Shown here: in pieces, positions 8,324 to 17,507 of the stretch
Layout of the letters: each line of letters opens with the position of its first letter
Numbering within the stretch: position 1 is the stretch's first letter
Origin: B8-G4 sp033720735
GTDB lineage: Bacteria; Bacteroidota; Bacteroidia; Chitinophagales; Saprospiraceae
Length of the DNA stretch: 17,751 bases
NCBI GenBank assembly: GCA_033720735.1
Contig: JAWWBX010000064.1
Coordinates: 1 to 17,751 of the forward strand
Direction of reading: 5' to 3'
Notes under the pieces: model-generated
The model's database searches: none
The model's input: the letters and a program-made list of their open reading frames with translations, nothing else
What the model was told of the DNA's origin: nothing
Made by a program: the position numbers and the translations under genes

Positions 8324-10060
8324 CTAGGTGTCGTTTGACAGATTGGTTTGTAAAGCGTGTTCAGACCAATGGTCCACATTGTCGGCATCGGTGCGGTAAT
8401 GCTGGATGGCGTCATGAACCAGCATGAACTGGTGTTCTTCTCCGATCTTTTCCATCAGACCGGTATTGAATAAGGAATCCCGCAACGGACCCGTTGCACC
8501 AGCAAGATTGAACCTGATCCCGCGTTCATGCAGAAACTGGATCAAGTCCCTCAACGCCAATTCGCCGCTGGTGTCGAGCGCCGTCAGGCTTCGTGCATCC
8601 AGAATGAACAATCGCACCTTGTCGCCCCTGGCAATGACCAGCTCTTCCATTTTATCCCGGAAATAGTTGGCGTTCCCGAAATAGAGTTGCGCGTCGAAGC
8701 GCACGATGAGGATATCCTCATCAATTTCCACCTCGGGAAAGCGCAGGGGGTTGCGGTAATGACGCGTACCAGGTAGTCGGCCCAGCTCACAGACATGGGG
8801 CGTGGAGGTCCGGTAGATCATGACCAGCAGCGAGAGGATAATACCCGTGATCACGCCCGGCATCACACCCAGGAACAGGGTACATCCAAAGGTTGCAATA
8901 AGCATAAAGAAGTCAGCGCGATGGGTGTGAAACATCCTGATCGCTGCCCGGAATTGAAAGAGCCCGCTCACGGCCACAATAATGATCGCAGCCAGCACGG
9001 CATTGGGCAAATAGTAGAAGAGCGGTGTAAACAGGAGTAAAGTGAGCATGACCAGGATACCGGCGATGACGGATGACAGCCCGGTCACCGCCCCGGCCTT
9101 GTGATTGATCGCGGTCCGCGAAAAACTGCCTGTGGTCGGGTAGGCTTGAAAAAACGAACCGGCGATCTTGGACAGCCCGAGAGCGATCAACTCCTGATTG
9201 GCATCGACCCGATGGTCCTTGCGGTCCGCCTCGACCGCCTTGGCGATGGAGATCGATTCGATCATCTGCAGGACGGTGAGCGTCAAGGCCAGCGAAAGCA
9301 GGCTGCTGGTGGTTTCCCATGTGAGGGACGGTACCTCGAAATGCGGCAGCCCGTGGGGTACTGCTCCCACCACCTCCACGCCCTGCGCATCCCATCCGAA
9401 GATGGCAACTGCCAGTGTCGTAACGACGGCAGCAATCAACGCACCGGGCATTCTGGCATGAATACGACGGCCGGCCACCATGATGGCGATCGCTGCCATG
9501 CCGATTCCAACCGTAGGCCAGCTGATCTCCGATACTTTCCCGACTGCAGCGATCAGAACTTCATGGACATAGATGCTGCGCGGGATCTCGATGCCAAGCA
9601 GCGTTTTGAGCTGGCTGACTGCAATGATCAAGGCAGCCGCCGAGGTAAACCCCATCATGATCGGGTGCGAGAGAAAGTTGACGAGGAAACCCAGCCTGAA
9701 CACCCCAAAGACCACCTGTATGATCCCCACCAGCAAAGCCGTGGTGATCGCCAGTCCGATAAACTCTGCGCTTCCTGGCTCAGCGAGAACGCCCACACCG
9801 GTCAAAATGAGGATCGACGTAATAGCCACCGGGCCCACCGAGAGCTGCCGGGAGGTACCAAAAAGCGCGTAGACAAAGATCGGAATGAGGCTGGCATAGA
9901 GCCCGTAGATCGGTGGCAGGCCCGCGAGCAACGCATAAGCCATGCTCTGCGGGACCAGTACCACGGCGACCGTGAGCCCGGCACTCAGATCGGATCGGAG
10001 GTATCCTCGCTGATAGTTGCCGGCCCATTCCAGGAACGGAAAGATCCGGCGTAGCAACAT
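8324..10060 (-). CDS. SulP family anion transporter with C-terminal STAS domain (probable sulfate/sulfite permease)
   Basis: Multi-pass inner-membrane transporter (578 aa from this start). The N-terminal SulP signature is clear (DLSAGLTVAVVLVPQSMAYA, then LPPIYGLYASLIPIFVYALFG), followed by hydrophobic helices to about residue 425. A cytoplasmic STAS domain follows, with the conserved SLTALDTSGELAL loop whose serine is the regulatory position in anti-sigma-factor-antagonist relatives. The frame also opens at a TTG (10087). I prefer the ATG at 10060 because AGGAAG lies 10 bases upstream and the protein then begins MLLRRIFPFLEW, as family members do. It sits between the dioxygenase and the Soe-like genes, so moving sulfate or sulfite is the natural guess; bicarbonate is the main alternative in this family. 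Confidence 0.92.
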   Translation of the reverse strand: MLLRRIFPFLEWAGNYQRGYLRSDLSAGLTVAVVLVPQSMAYALLAGLPPIYGLYASLIPIFVYALFGTSRQLSVGPVAITSILILTGVGVLAEPGSAEFIGLAITTALLVGIIQVVFGVFRLGFLVNFLSHPIMMGFTSAAALIIAVSQLKTLLGIEIPRSIYVHEVLIAAVGKVSEISWPTVGIGMAAIAIMVAGRRIHARMPGALIAAVVTTLAVAIFGWDAQGVEVVGAVPHGLPHFEVPSLTWETTSSLLSLALTLTVLQMIESISIAKAVEADRKDHRVDANQELIALGLSKIAGSFFQAYPTTGSFSRTAINHKAGAVTGLSSVIAGILVMLTLLLFTPLFYYLPNAVLAAIIIVAVSGLFQFRAAIRMFHTHRADFFMLIATFGCTLFLGVMPGVITGIILSLLVMIYRTSTPHVCELGRLPGTRHYRNPLRFPEVEIDEDILIVRFDAQLYFGNANYFRDKMEELVIARGDKVRLFILDARSLTALDTSGELALRDLIQFLHERGIRFNLAGATGPLRDSLFNTGLMEKIGEEHQFMLVHDAIQHYRTDADNVDHWSEHALQTNLSNDT

Positions 10061-10089
10061 ACTCGTGCGACTTCCTGCGCGCGTCAATC

Positions 10090-11499
10090 CTAGCTATTGG
10101 AAGGGCACACGTAATCCGTGGTGGAGATCGATGAGGCCGCAATATCATCAAACATCCCGTGCACGTTGACAAGCTGCTCGAAGCCGCGTGCCTTCAGGAT
10201 CGAGGCTGCCACGGTCGAGCGATATCCGCTCCGGCAGTGCACAATGTATCGCTGCTCGCGATCCACCTGCCCCATATTCTTGTTGATAAAGTCCAGCGGG
10301 AAATTCACAGCGTTCTCGATATGCTCTGCTTCCCATTCAGAGGGTTTGCGCACATCGAGCACCTGGTGTCCATCTGCACCTATTTCCTGTTCAAGGGTAG
10401 CGACATCGATGGTCTTGATGGTGTCGATCTCCATACCGGCGGCTTTCCAGGCGGCCATGCCGCCATCGAGATAGCCGATAGCATTGTCATAGCCGACCCT
10501 GGCCAGGCGCATCACTGCCTCCTCGGCGCGCCCTTCAGGAGCCACCAGCAGGATGGGTTGTTGAATATCGGGCACCAGAGCACCGACCCACGGAGCAAAA
10601 CTGCCGTCGAGCCCGATGAAGATGGAGTTGGGGATAAAGCCCTGCACAAACTCCTCTTTGCTCCTCACATCAAGGACCAGCGCCCCGTGGGCATTGGCAG
10701 CCGCTTCAAATGCCTGCGGGGCCAGTGCGATCGCGCCACGCTCCATGACCACATCGATGCTTTCGTACCCCGTCTTGTTGAGCTTGGCATTCTTCGCGAA
10801 ATACGCCGGCGGGGGCAACAGCCCTTCCGTCACCTCTGCAATGAACTCCTCGCGGGTCATGTCGGCACGGAGCGCATAATTCTCTTCCTTCTGCTTCCCG
10901 ATCGTACTCCAGGTCTCGCTGCTCATGTTCTTACCACATGCTGACCCGGCACCATGCGCGGGATAGACGATCACATCATCCGGGAGCGTCATGATCTTGT
11001 TGCGCAGGCTGTCGAATAACCATCCGGCGAGCATTTCCTGGGTCATGCCGGTCGCTTTCTGCGCCAGGTCGGGCCGTCCGACGTCACCGATAAACAGTGT
11101 GTCTCCCGTAAAAACCGCGTACTCCTTCCCGTCCTCATCGTACAGCAGGTAGCACGAGCTCTCAGGGGTGTGCCCCGGAGTGTGCAGCACACGCACGCGC
11201 ACGCGGCCGATCTGGAACTCCTCACCATCCCTGGCGGAATGGATCTCGTATTCGGTCTCGGCCATGGGCCCATAGATGATCCGGGCCCCGGTCTTTTTCG
11301 CCAGGTCTACGTGCCCGGAAACGAAATCGGCATGGAAGTGTGTTTCAAACACATATTTGATCTTGGCGCCATCCTCCGCCGCACGCTCGATGTACGGTGC
11401 GGTTTCGCGCAAGGGATCAATGATCGCAGCTTCGCCGTCGCTTTCAATATAGTAGGCCGCCTCGGCCAGGCATCCGGTATAGATCTGTTCTACTTTCAT
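10090..11499 (-). CDS. Persulfide dioxygenase-rhodanese fusion, CstB-like
   Basis: Cytoplasmic enzyme (469 aa) of three domains. Residues 1-245 are a metallo-beta-lactamase fold with THFHADFVSGH; likely non-heme iron ligands are H54, H110 (TPGH) and D133 (TGD), as in ETHE1-type dioxygenases. Residues about 256-358 are a rhodanese fold whose active loop (LLVAPEGRAEEA) has no cysteine, so it is a pseudo-rhodanese. Residues about 362-465 are an active rhodanese with C422 in HCRSGYRS. The order dioxygenase, dead rhodanese, live rhodanese is that of Staphylococcus CstB, which turns persulfides into sulfite and then thiosulfate. It is the first gene of the cluster and ends just before the SulP gene. 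The substrate is probably a low-molecular-weight persulfide made by SQR (inference). Confidence 0.92.
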   Translation of the reverse strand: MKVEQIYTGCLAEAAYYIESDGEAAIIDPLRETAPYIERAAEDGAKIKYVFETHFHADFVSGHVDLAKKTGARIIYGPMAETEYEIHSARDGEEFQIGRVRVRVLHTPGHTPESSCYLLYDEDGKEYAVFTGDTLFIGDVGRPDLAQKATGMTQEMLAGWLFDSLRNKIMTLPDDVIVYPAHGAGSACGKNMSSETWSTIGKQKEENYALRADMTREEFIAEVTEGLLPPPAYFAKNAKLNKTGYESIDVVMERGAIALAPQAFEAAANAHGALVLDVRSKEEFVQGFIPNSIFIGLDGSFAPWVGALVPDIQQPILLVAPEGRAEEAVMRLARVGYDNAIGYLDGGMAAWKAAGMEIDTIKTIDVATLEQEIGADGHQVLDVRKPSEWEAEHIENAVNFPLDFINKNMGQVDREQRYIVHCRSGYRSTVAASILKARGFEQLVNVHGMFDDIAASSISTTDYVCPSNS

Positions 11500-11545
11500 A
11501 ATGACGTCGTCAGTTCAAAGAATGATGGTAACTAAAATACGCCAT

Positions 11546-11590
11546 CAAAATTAGGTTCGCATGCACAGACAGTTGGTGATCCATGTCACA
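11546..11590 (-). promoter_or_regulatory. Main promoter of the sulfur oxidation cluster with a Crp-type box
   Basis: On the minus strand TGTGACATGGATCACC (11590-11575) matches TGTGA-N6-TCACA at nine of ten positions. It is followed after 21 bp by TAATTTTG (11553-11546), a perfect TAnnTTTG. The box centre is 33 bp from the -7 centre, identical to the promoter at 1986-2030. A -33 TTG is absent, consistent with dependence on an activator bound near -40. The predicted leader to the ATG at 11499 is about 40 bases and includes a small palindrome TGACGTCGTCA (11502-11512). The likely activator is the cluster's own Crp/Fnr protein. Confidence 0.78.
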
Positions 11591-11650
11591 CAAGCGGAAA
11601 TCCCGCGTAAGACGCAGAGATCAGGTGCTATCTCCAGGCCCCAGATGGTA

Positions 11651-14600
11651 TCAGAGCTTGACCAGACGCGTCAGCCGATCCAGTTGCTTGTGGCGGAAGC
11701 GCAGATAGTACATCCCCGGGGGATGGTTGAGCAATCGCACCTGGCCCTTGATCACACCGCTGAAACTGCCGGCCTCGCCGCGTTCAACGATGCGTCCGTT
11801 GCCGTCGATCACCTCCCAGTTGACGAACAGGTCACGCACTCCGTCAATTTCGAAATAGAACTCGCCCTCCGAGGGATTCGGGAACGCACGGATCAGATGA
11901 CCATAGGTCGTGTACTCCACTGAGGAAGCTACGTCGACCACCACGGTATCGCGCACCTCACACCCCACAGAATCTTCCACGACAACGATGTACGATGTGT
12001 CGGCCAGATCACCAAAGAAGGGGTCGTTCTGGCTCGTGGCACCACCGTCAATGCTGTACGTGAGCGGACCATTTCCGCCCTGGGCATTGATCAGGATGCT
12101 CCCGTCATCGACATCTTCTCCCGTGGTTGAGGTGACCTCGGTCATCAACTGGATATCGCATGCCAGAATAGCAATGGTCAGTTCGACCGTGCATCCTGAT
12201 GCGTCGAGCACCAGCATTTCGTAGATCCCGGGGGCCAGGCCCGTGAAAATGGGCGATGACTGGAATGACTGTCCGCCGTCCTTGGAAAACTGGAATGGTG
12301 CGACGCCACCGTTGACAGCCAGGCTGATCAGCCCGTTGTTGGCGCCTGGCCGTGATTCATGTGAAATGAACGGACTGGCGACCAGCATGCACGTGAAGTC
12401 AAGACAGAAATCGGTCGTGTCTGCATCGCCAAAATTGGCCTCGCCGAGGCTGGCTACCACGAAGCCCTCGGCATTGATGATCTGGAAGTCACCCTCCACA
12501 CCAAAGGCCTGGATGCCGTCGCCATACGAATCGAACAAAATGAAGCGGTAGCACTGCGCCGGATCGAGACACCACTGTTCAATGTGCTCGGTCTGCTGCT
12601 CGGCGTATGCCGGTGAGGCAAACAGCACCACGCCAGCTGAGTCCTGCAGAACCCAGGAGGTTTCCGCCGGAAAATTATCGGTCAGCAGGTTCAGCGTCAC
12701 CAGATCTCCCCCGGCTGTGGTGTTCACCACAAAATCGAGGGTATCATTGAGCGGATTTTGATCTGCCATCCCGTTGGGTGCGGTTGTCGTAAAGCGGACG
12801 TTGTTGACTCCCATCAGCAACGCGTCGAGCAGGATCGGGATCACATCCGTCTCGCCAGGCCCTAAAGAACCCGTCCACGCTTCGGTCTCGGGGGCTGCCC
12901 CATTGACGCTCCACGCGACGGTTGCCGAAGTGAGCGTTTCGACACCGGCATTCTGGATCACCAGTTCCAGCTCCGCAAACGTATCACATACGGTATTGGT
13001 CAGACCCTTGACCCCCAGCGCCTGGGCATCGAATCTCGTCTGCTTGGTGACCGTAAAGCGACAGGTGTCATTGATCTGGAATGAATCTGCTGCCATGCTC
13101 GTGAAGACCATCAGCGGGTAGTCGCCGAAGCCATCGAACAGCACCGGCTGAGCGAAAGTGTGGACATAAACGCTGTCTGTAAAAAGCGTATCCACCGACA
13201 CCGTTTCGATGACTGGTGCTCCGCCATTGAACACGTAACCGATATCAAAATCGGTCTGCGGCGTGATACCATGGTTGATGATCTCCACGGTCACCATCTC
13301 TTCCTCCAGGTCGGGCGCATTCGCTGGCTCCACCAGTCCGACCGGGCCGATGTCCACCTGTTCCCGCGTCAGTTTGAACCCGACGATTTTCGTACGCCAT
13401 TCCGGACCGCTGACGACATATTCGCCGGCATACCAGAACATATTCTGATCGTCGACTGACATGGAAGCATAGTCACCGAAGCGATCTCCGTTGACTCCGC
13501 CGGTGCCGGTGGCAAATTCGTACTCCTCAAACGTCATTTCGCCGAGGGGATCGGTCGCCCTGCGTCCGGTGAATCGCAAAGAGGGCCAGGTGGTTTCACT
13601 CGACACATTGTAACCAAGCCCAATATTGCCAAGTGCGTCGATGGAGATCCCGCCCATGAACCGGTTCTCACCGTCGAGTGAACCGATGGTGCCTTCCTGA
13701 TACACTTCCCAATCCAGGCTGTCGGCACGCAGTTCGATCCAACGGATACCCGCGTCATCATCGCCTGAAACATCGACTGTGAAATTGAGTACGAGCGCGC
13801 TGTGGGTGGCAAATCTGCGGTACTTCATGCGGTGCATGATCACCCAGGGAATCCCGTCGATCCCGACCCCGTTAGGTTGCGGTACGCAGGTAAATCCGGG
13901 ACCACTCTCGGAGCAGAACTCGGCATCGAAGGGTGCCGTCGGAATGAGTGTTTCCGTGACTACAGAGTTGGCCTCGTCATCCCAGTCGACATCGATAGAG
14001 TAGATCTCGATCCGGTCTTGCGGAGCGCCCCAGGCATCGTCATTCATGCGCATGACCATGGGATCCATGCCTGCCGGTGGCAGGCTGTCGCCAATCCAGC
14101 CGACCGGTGTCAGTACCTGGAAACCGGGCCCGGAAATGCGTGGAACGGTAAAGCGCTGCATATCCACGGTGTCCGCTCCGTTGAGGATGTCTTCGCGGTT
14201 GATGACGTAGAATTTGACGGAGCCACCTCCCCCTTCGTTGGTTGTCAGGACATAAGCCTCGGGCCAGATGCTGTACTTCGGATAGTCCGGAAAACTTGGG
14301 GTGGTAAAAACATAGGCTGTCCAGGAGCCGAACGGATCCTCCGTATCGGAAACGGCCATCAGGACCCGGCTGCTCGGTGGAAACTCGGTAAGAAACCAGC
14401 GGCCGGCCTCATGATCCCATAAAATGATGGGATCACCAGCTGAACTAAAGCCGACCTGCTGCCAGATCGTATTCGCATGAAACTGATCACCCACCTTGTT
14501 GCCTTGCAGATCAAAGACCTGGAGCCAGGTTGAATTCACTGTTTCGATATAGTATTGATGATTGACGTCTCCGTTGACATCCGGCACACCTGATCCGGAA

Positions 14601-14971
14601 TCGTTGATGCCCATGCCTTCCGCAACGACCTGCGGCAGCACCCGCAGTCCGCCATCGCGCATGGTCGATTGCATGACCAGTGGGTCGATCCCACGTGGAA
14701 GTGCCCCGGGGAGCAACGTTTCCGTCGGGCGACGCCCAATGAAATTGCGCACGTAGGTTGGCTTGTTCGACTTGTACTCAAAGAGTTTTTGTTCAGCCGT
14801 AGGGCCCGCTGCAAGGACCTCGCGCAATGGTTTGGTTTGCCCCAGCTTGCGCACAAAGGTGCGTTCTGCCGTCTGGAAGGTACGTGGATTGTCTTGCGCC
14901 TGTGGCGTTTGGGGAAGAAGGAGCGTGAGCGGGCAGAGTAACAAGAGCCCGGTGCGCAATAGGTGTCTCAT
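11651..14971 (-). CDS. Large secreted modular protein with SprB repeats and type IX secretion sorting domain
   Basis: Secreted or surface-attached protein (1106 aa), function unknown. A Sec signal peptide occupies about residues 1-26 (hydrophobic LLRTGLLLLCPLTLLLP). Residues about 100-530 look like a beta-propeller-type region with repeated Asp/Gly/Trp blades. About 545-755 hold two CARDB-like Ig folds (for example VTVEIINHGITPQTDFDIGY). About 757-860 is the TDNFPAETSW...DSYGDGI module common in Bacteroidota secreted proteins. Two SprB-type repeats follow (about 866-937 and 938-1013, with YSIDGG or FSKDGG motifs). Residues 1023-1106 are a type A type IX (Por) sorting domain starting IRAFPNPSEGEFYFEI and ending RLVKL. 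No catalytic motif was recognised. It lies 61 bp upstream of the cluster promoter box on the same strand but is probably a separate unit. Confidence 0.88.
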   Translation of the reverse strand: MRHLLRTGLLLLCPLTLLLPQTPQAQDNPRTFQTAERTFVRKLGQTKPLREVLAAGPTAEQKLFEYKSNKPTYVRNFIGRRPTETLLPGALPRGIDPLVMQSTMRDGGLRVLPQVVAEGMGINDSGSGVPDVNGDVNHQYYIETVNSTWLQVFDLQGNKVGDQFHANTIWQQVGFSSAGDPIILWDHEAGRWFLTEFPPSSRVLMAVSDTEDPFGSWTAYVFTTPSFPDYPKYSIWPEAYVLTTNEGGGGSVKFYVINREDILNGADTVDMQRFTVPRISGPGFQVLTPVGWIGDSLPPAGMDPMVMRMNDDAWGAPQDRIEIYSIDVDWDDEANSVVTETLIPTAPFDAEFCSESGPGFTCVPQPNGVGIDGIPWVIMHRMKYRRFATHSALVLNFTVDVSGDDDAGIRWIELRADSLDWEVYQEGTIGSLDGENRFMGGISIDALGNIGLGYNVSSETTWPSLRFTGRRATDPLGEMTFEEYEFATGTGGVNGDRFGDYASMSVDDQNMFWYAGEYVVSGPEWRTKIVGFKLTREQVDIGPVGLVEPANAPDLEEEMVTVEIINHGITPQTDFDIGYVFNGGAPVIETVSVDTLFTDSVYVHTFAQPVLFDGFGDYPLMVFTSMAADSFQINDTCRFTVTKQTRFDAQALGVKGLTNTVCDTFAELELVIQNAGVETLTSATVAWSVNGAAPETEAWTGSLGPGETDVIPILLDALLMGVNNVRFTTTAPNGMADQNPLNDTLDFVVNTTAGGDLVTLNLLTDNFPAETSWVLQDSAGVVLFASPAYAEQQTEHIEQWCLDPAQCYRFILFDSYGDGIQAFGVEGDFQIINAEGFVVASLGEANFGDADTTDFCLDFTCMLVASPFISHESRPGANNGLISLAVNGGVAPFQFSKDGGQSFQSSPIFTGLAPGIYEMLVLDASGCTVELTIAILACDIQLMTEVTSTTGEDVDDGSILINAQGGNGPLTYSIDGGATSQNDPFFGDLADTSYIVVVEDSVGCEVRDTVVVDVASSVEYTTYGHLIRAFPNPSEGEFYFEIDGVRDLFVNWEVIDGNGRIVERGEAGSFSGVIKGQVRLLNHPPGMYYLRFRHKQLDRLTRLVKL

Positions 14972-15096
14972 GGAAAGTGTGTCGTTGAGTTGTTCAAATC
15001 TGGTCGCGTCGAAGATAAGAAGTTAGCAGGGCAACCGGCAGCCAAAGTGCTGCGCAGTGGCAGCTGCACGTCATTTGTACGACATGATGTGTCCTC

Positions 15097-16368
15097 TCAT
15101 TCCTTCGGCTCAACTTCTGTAATCGAATGTTGGGTCATTGGTGCCCCTTCCGCTTTGCCTGACCTGGCCTTTTCAGCAATGAGCCCGGCGGTCATGATCA
15201 AACTCGAGATGATGATCACGTACAGCAAGATGCCGCTGTCAAAATCGGGAAGCACTTGCTCGGCAGGGATCGCAAAGAACAAGAGGATGGTGATCAGTCC
15301 GCGCGGGGCAATCCACAATTCCGGGATCAGGTTGGACTTGGCAATGACGCGCAAAAACAGAAGACGCATCAGGTAAAGCACACCCAGCACGGCAGCACTC
15401 GTCAGAAAGATCTTCATGCCAATCAGCGAGGTGAGCGAGATCGTCATACCGAAGACCACAAAAAAGAAGGTCCTGACGACGAAGGACGTCTCCAGCGTGA
15501 TCAGGTGGAACTCCTTTTCAATCTCCTCGATCGGGTCTTCGTCGCTGTAAAAATCCTTGAAGATCCTGAAGAAGATCTGATGGTTGGACAACATGAGCCC
15601 AAACACCAGGATGATGAGCAGCGGTGACAAATGCAGAAGCTTGCCGGCCGCGTAGAGGATCAAGAGCACGGCGATGAGCAGGAAGAGTCGGATCTGTCCC
15701 GGCATGTCCTTGAAGAGGTAGATCAGCGCATAGCCGGCAACGACCGAGACAATGATCGTGAGGAGGAAATTGAGACCAAACCCCAGCACTGCCTCTCCCC
15801 CGCCGGTCTCCGTCAGACTGAGCAGAAAGTAGAAGTACATGATCCCGAGGATGTCGGAGAAGGCGGAATCGTAGATCATGAACTCGCGCGTCTCGCCCAT
15901 CAGCGTGGCCACGCTGGGAATCACGATCGCACTGGACATGATACTCAATGGCGTCGCGTAGATCAGGCTTTGCAGGAACCCACAGTCAAAAATTTGCTGA
16001 AAGATTGCGGCGATGATAAAGCTGGAGGCCAGCAGTGAGAGCAGGGCGACGAGCAGGGTCTTGCCGATAAGAGGTAGCTTGTCCCGGGTCAGTTCAAGGT
16101 CCAGGGCTGCTTCCAGCACGATCATGATCAACCCGACGATCCCCAGGATCTCAAGAACCGGCATCAGGTTCAGGTCATCGACACCCGTTTCATTGAGCCC
16201 CAAAGAGATACCGATCCCGGTCATGATAAGCAACAGGACACTGGGGATATTGGTCCTTGCGGCAATCACGGTGTAAATAAACGATAACACAATGATCGCC
16301 GAGGCGGCGATAATGAGCACGTACGGATTACTCAAATCCATTGACGAAGACCATACCATTCCGGACAT
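15097..16368 (-). CDS. Cation:proton antiporter (CPA family, Na+/H+ or K+/H+ exchanger)
   Basis: Integral membrane protein (423 aa) with about twelve hydrophobic helices, typical length for a membrane-only antiporter without a C-terminal RCK/TrkA domain. Recognisable features are ARTNIPSVLLLIMTGIGIS near the N-terminus, VLEAALDLEL (about 84-93), LSIMSSAIVIPSV (the helix with an unwound Ser-Ala segment) and the acidic ion-binding region IYDSAFSDILGIMYF (about 165-179). It would exchange Na+ or K+ for protons at the inner membrane. The chosen ATG (16368) is 9 bp after the alkaline phosphatase stop; further in-frame ATGs (16359, 16341) are possible, and the last gives the more usual start MDLSNPYVLI. 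Short spacing suggests co-transcription with the phosphatase. The ion specificity cannot be read from sequence. Confidence 0.88.
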   Translation of the reverse strand: MSGMVWSSSMDLSNPYVLIIAASAIIVLSFIYTVIAARTNIPSVLLLIMTGIGISLGLNETGVDDLNLMPVLEILGIVGLIMIVLEAALDLELTRDKLPLIGKTLLVALLSLLASSFIIAAIFQQIFDCGFLQSLIYATPLSIMSSAIVIPSVATLMGETREFMIYDSAFSDILGIMYFYFLLSLTETGGGEAVLGFGLNFLLTIIVSVVAGYALIYLFKDMPGQIRLFLLIAVLLILYAAGKLLHLSPLLIILVFGLMLSNHQIFFRIFKDFYSDEDPIEEIEKEFHLITLETSFVVRTFFFVVFGMTISLTSLIGMKIFLTSAAVLGVLYLMRLLFLRVIAKSNLIPELWIAPRGLITILLFFAIPAEQVLPDFDSGILLYVIIISSLIMTAGLIAEKARSGKAEGAPMTQHSITEVEPKE

Positions 16369-16377
16369 CAGCGTTGC

Positions 16378-17487
16378 TTAGAACCCACCCACCTGGCGAA
16401 TTTTCTGAAAGATCTCGGTATTGTCATAAATACCGGAAAAAAACTCGGCTCCCGGGCCATACGCATAGACCGGGACCATATCAGCTGTGTGGTGTTTGGT
16501 TGTAAAAGCGGCCCGCACCTTGCCTTTGCCGGGCTTGCCGTTTTGAATATAGAGGCCACCGGTCGCGTGGTCGGCAGTGACAATGACCAGCGTCTCACCG
16601 TCGCCCCTGGCAAACGCCATGACCGCCGCCAGTGTCTCGTTGAGATCACGCATCTCGGAGAGGAGATATCCCAGGTTTTGCGCATGACTGGCGTGGTCGA
16701 TCTGTGATGCCTCGATCATCAGGAAAAACCCGTTGTCCTCGCGCCGGTCAAGCAGGTTCAGGCCGTGCGTGGCCGCCAACGGCAGATAGTCGCGCCCCTG
16801 AAAATGCGGCAGCGGAATATCGTGCGCCGTGAAGTAATAGGCCTTGTCTGAGTCCCGGCTGCTGAATTTCTTGAAGGATTCATGATGGTAGGCACCTACC
16901 AGGTAACCCCGTCCTTTCAATTCCTTGAGCAGGTCGCGGTCGTCGGAGTAGCGTTGTGAAAAATACACCAGCCCACCACCGACGACATAATCCAGGTCGA
17001 GTTCGAGATAGTCGGCAGCGATCGCCTCCTGAAAGCCCCGGTACATTTGGTGGGCGACAAACGCCGCCGGCGTGGCATTCACGAGACTGGAGGTCACGAT
17101 GATGCCGGTCGACTTGCCGCCTTCCTCTGCGTACTCCATCAAATTCTTGACCGGCAAGGTATCAATGGACATGCCGATACCACTGTTGTACGTCTTGACC
17201 CCGCAGGACATCGCCGTTGCGCCTGCACCCGAATCCGTGACGAGATGGCTGGCAGAGTGTGTTTTCTGAAGGCCGACCACCGGAAAGTCTTCGATCAGCA
17301 GTGGCTCGGTGGCGTCGTGGATGGCGGCTGCGACATGGGCCAGTCCCATGCCGTCACCAATGATCAGGACGATGTTTTTGGGCCGTTCGACGACTTTTTG
17401 GGGTGACTCAACCGATACGCCTCCAACGAAGGAACTCCACGCAATCAGGATCGGTATATAGTATGTTAATCCCACGTAAAAAAACAA
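16378..17487 (-). CDS. Alkaline phosphatase, PhoA family, secreted
   Basis: Phosphomonoesterase (369 aa) of the PhoA superfamily, smaller than E. coli PhoA. Active-site parts are intact: D45 in IIGDGMG, nucleophile S86 in VTDSGAGATAMSCGVKT, E259 then D264/H265/H268 in MIEASQIDHASH, D306/H307 in TADHATGG, and H333 in KHHTADMVPVYAYGP. The residue at the E. coli K328 position is His (H265), as in mammalian-type enzymes. A hydrophobic N-terminus (GLTYYIPILIAWSSFVGG) looks like a signal peptide. No ATG is available: the frame starts at TTG (17487) or GTG (17475), and upstream is closed by a stop. The true start is therefore uncertain; seven A/T bases at 17478-17484 lie inside the first codons. Periplasmic phosphate release is the likely role. 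Confidence 0.9.
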   Translation of the reverse strand: MFFYVGLTYYIPILIAWSSFVGGVSVESPQKVVERPKNIVLIIGDGMGLAHVAAAIHDATEPLLIEDFPVVGLQKTHSASHLVTDSGAGATAMSCGVKTYNSGIGMSIDTLPVKNLMEYAEEGGKSTGIIVTSSLVNATPAAFVAHQMYRGFQEAIAADYLELDLDYVVGGGLVYFSQRYSDDRDLLKELKGRGYLVGAYHHESFKKFSSRDSDKAYYFTAHDIPLPHFQGRDYLPLAATHGLNLLDRREDNGFFLMIEASQIDHASHAQNLGYLLSEMRDLNETLAAVMAFARGDGETLVIVTADHATGGLYIQNGKPGKGKVRAAFTTKHHTADMVPVYAYGPGAEFFSGIYDNTEIFQKIRQVGGF

Positions 17488-17494
17488 TAGCCTG

Positions 17495-17507
17495 GCACGG
17501 GCCGTGC
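17495..17507. repeat. Perfect palindrome GCACGGGCCGTGC
   Basis: Six-base arms around a single central G, directly upstream of the phosphatase start. On the minus strand it would form a hairpin about 7 bases before the TTG start codon, so it could affect translation. There is no T-run immediately after it, so it is not a good terminator. Confidence 0.5.

Noticed and set aside
7052..8338. Open frame of 428 codons on the plus strand
   Set aside because: It lies wholly antisense to the Fe-S/NrfD gene, whose cysteine motifs and membrane helices are unmistakable. Its translation is rich in His, Arg, Gln and Pro with no domain, as expected for a shadow frame in GC-rich DNA.
9101..10054. Open frame of 317 codons on the plus strand
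   Set aside because: Antisense to the SulP gene; the product is highly charged, repetitive in Asp/Arg/His and without any recognisable fold.
11591..11650. Terminator after the large secreted protein gene
   Set aside because: Only a 5-bp GAGAT/ATCTC stem with an 8-base loop and no T-run was seen, so readthrough toward the cluster cannot be excluded but no terminator is supported.
14995..15002. -7 element for the large secreted protein (CAGATTTG on the minus strand)
   Set aside because: One mismatch from TAnnTTTG and no TTG at the right distance upstream; too weak to annotate.
17495..17507. Terminator for either divergent gene
   Set aside because: It lies upstream of both starts and has no T-tract directly after the stem on either strand.
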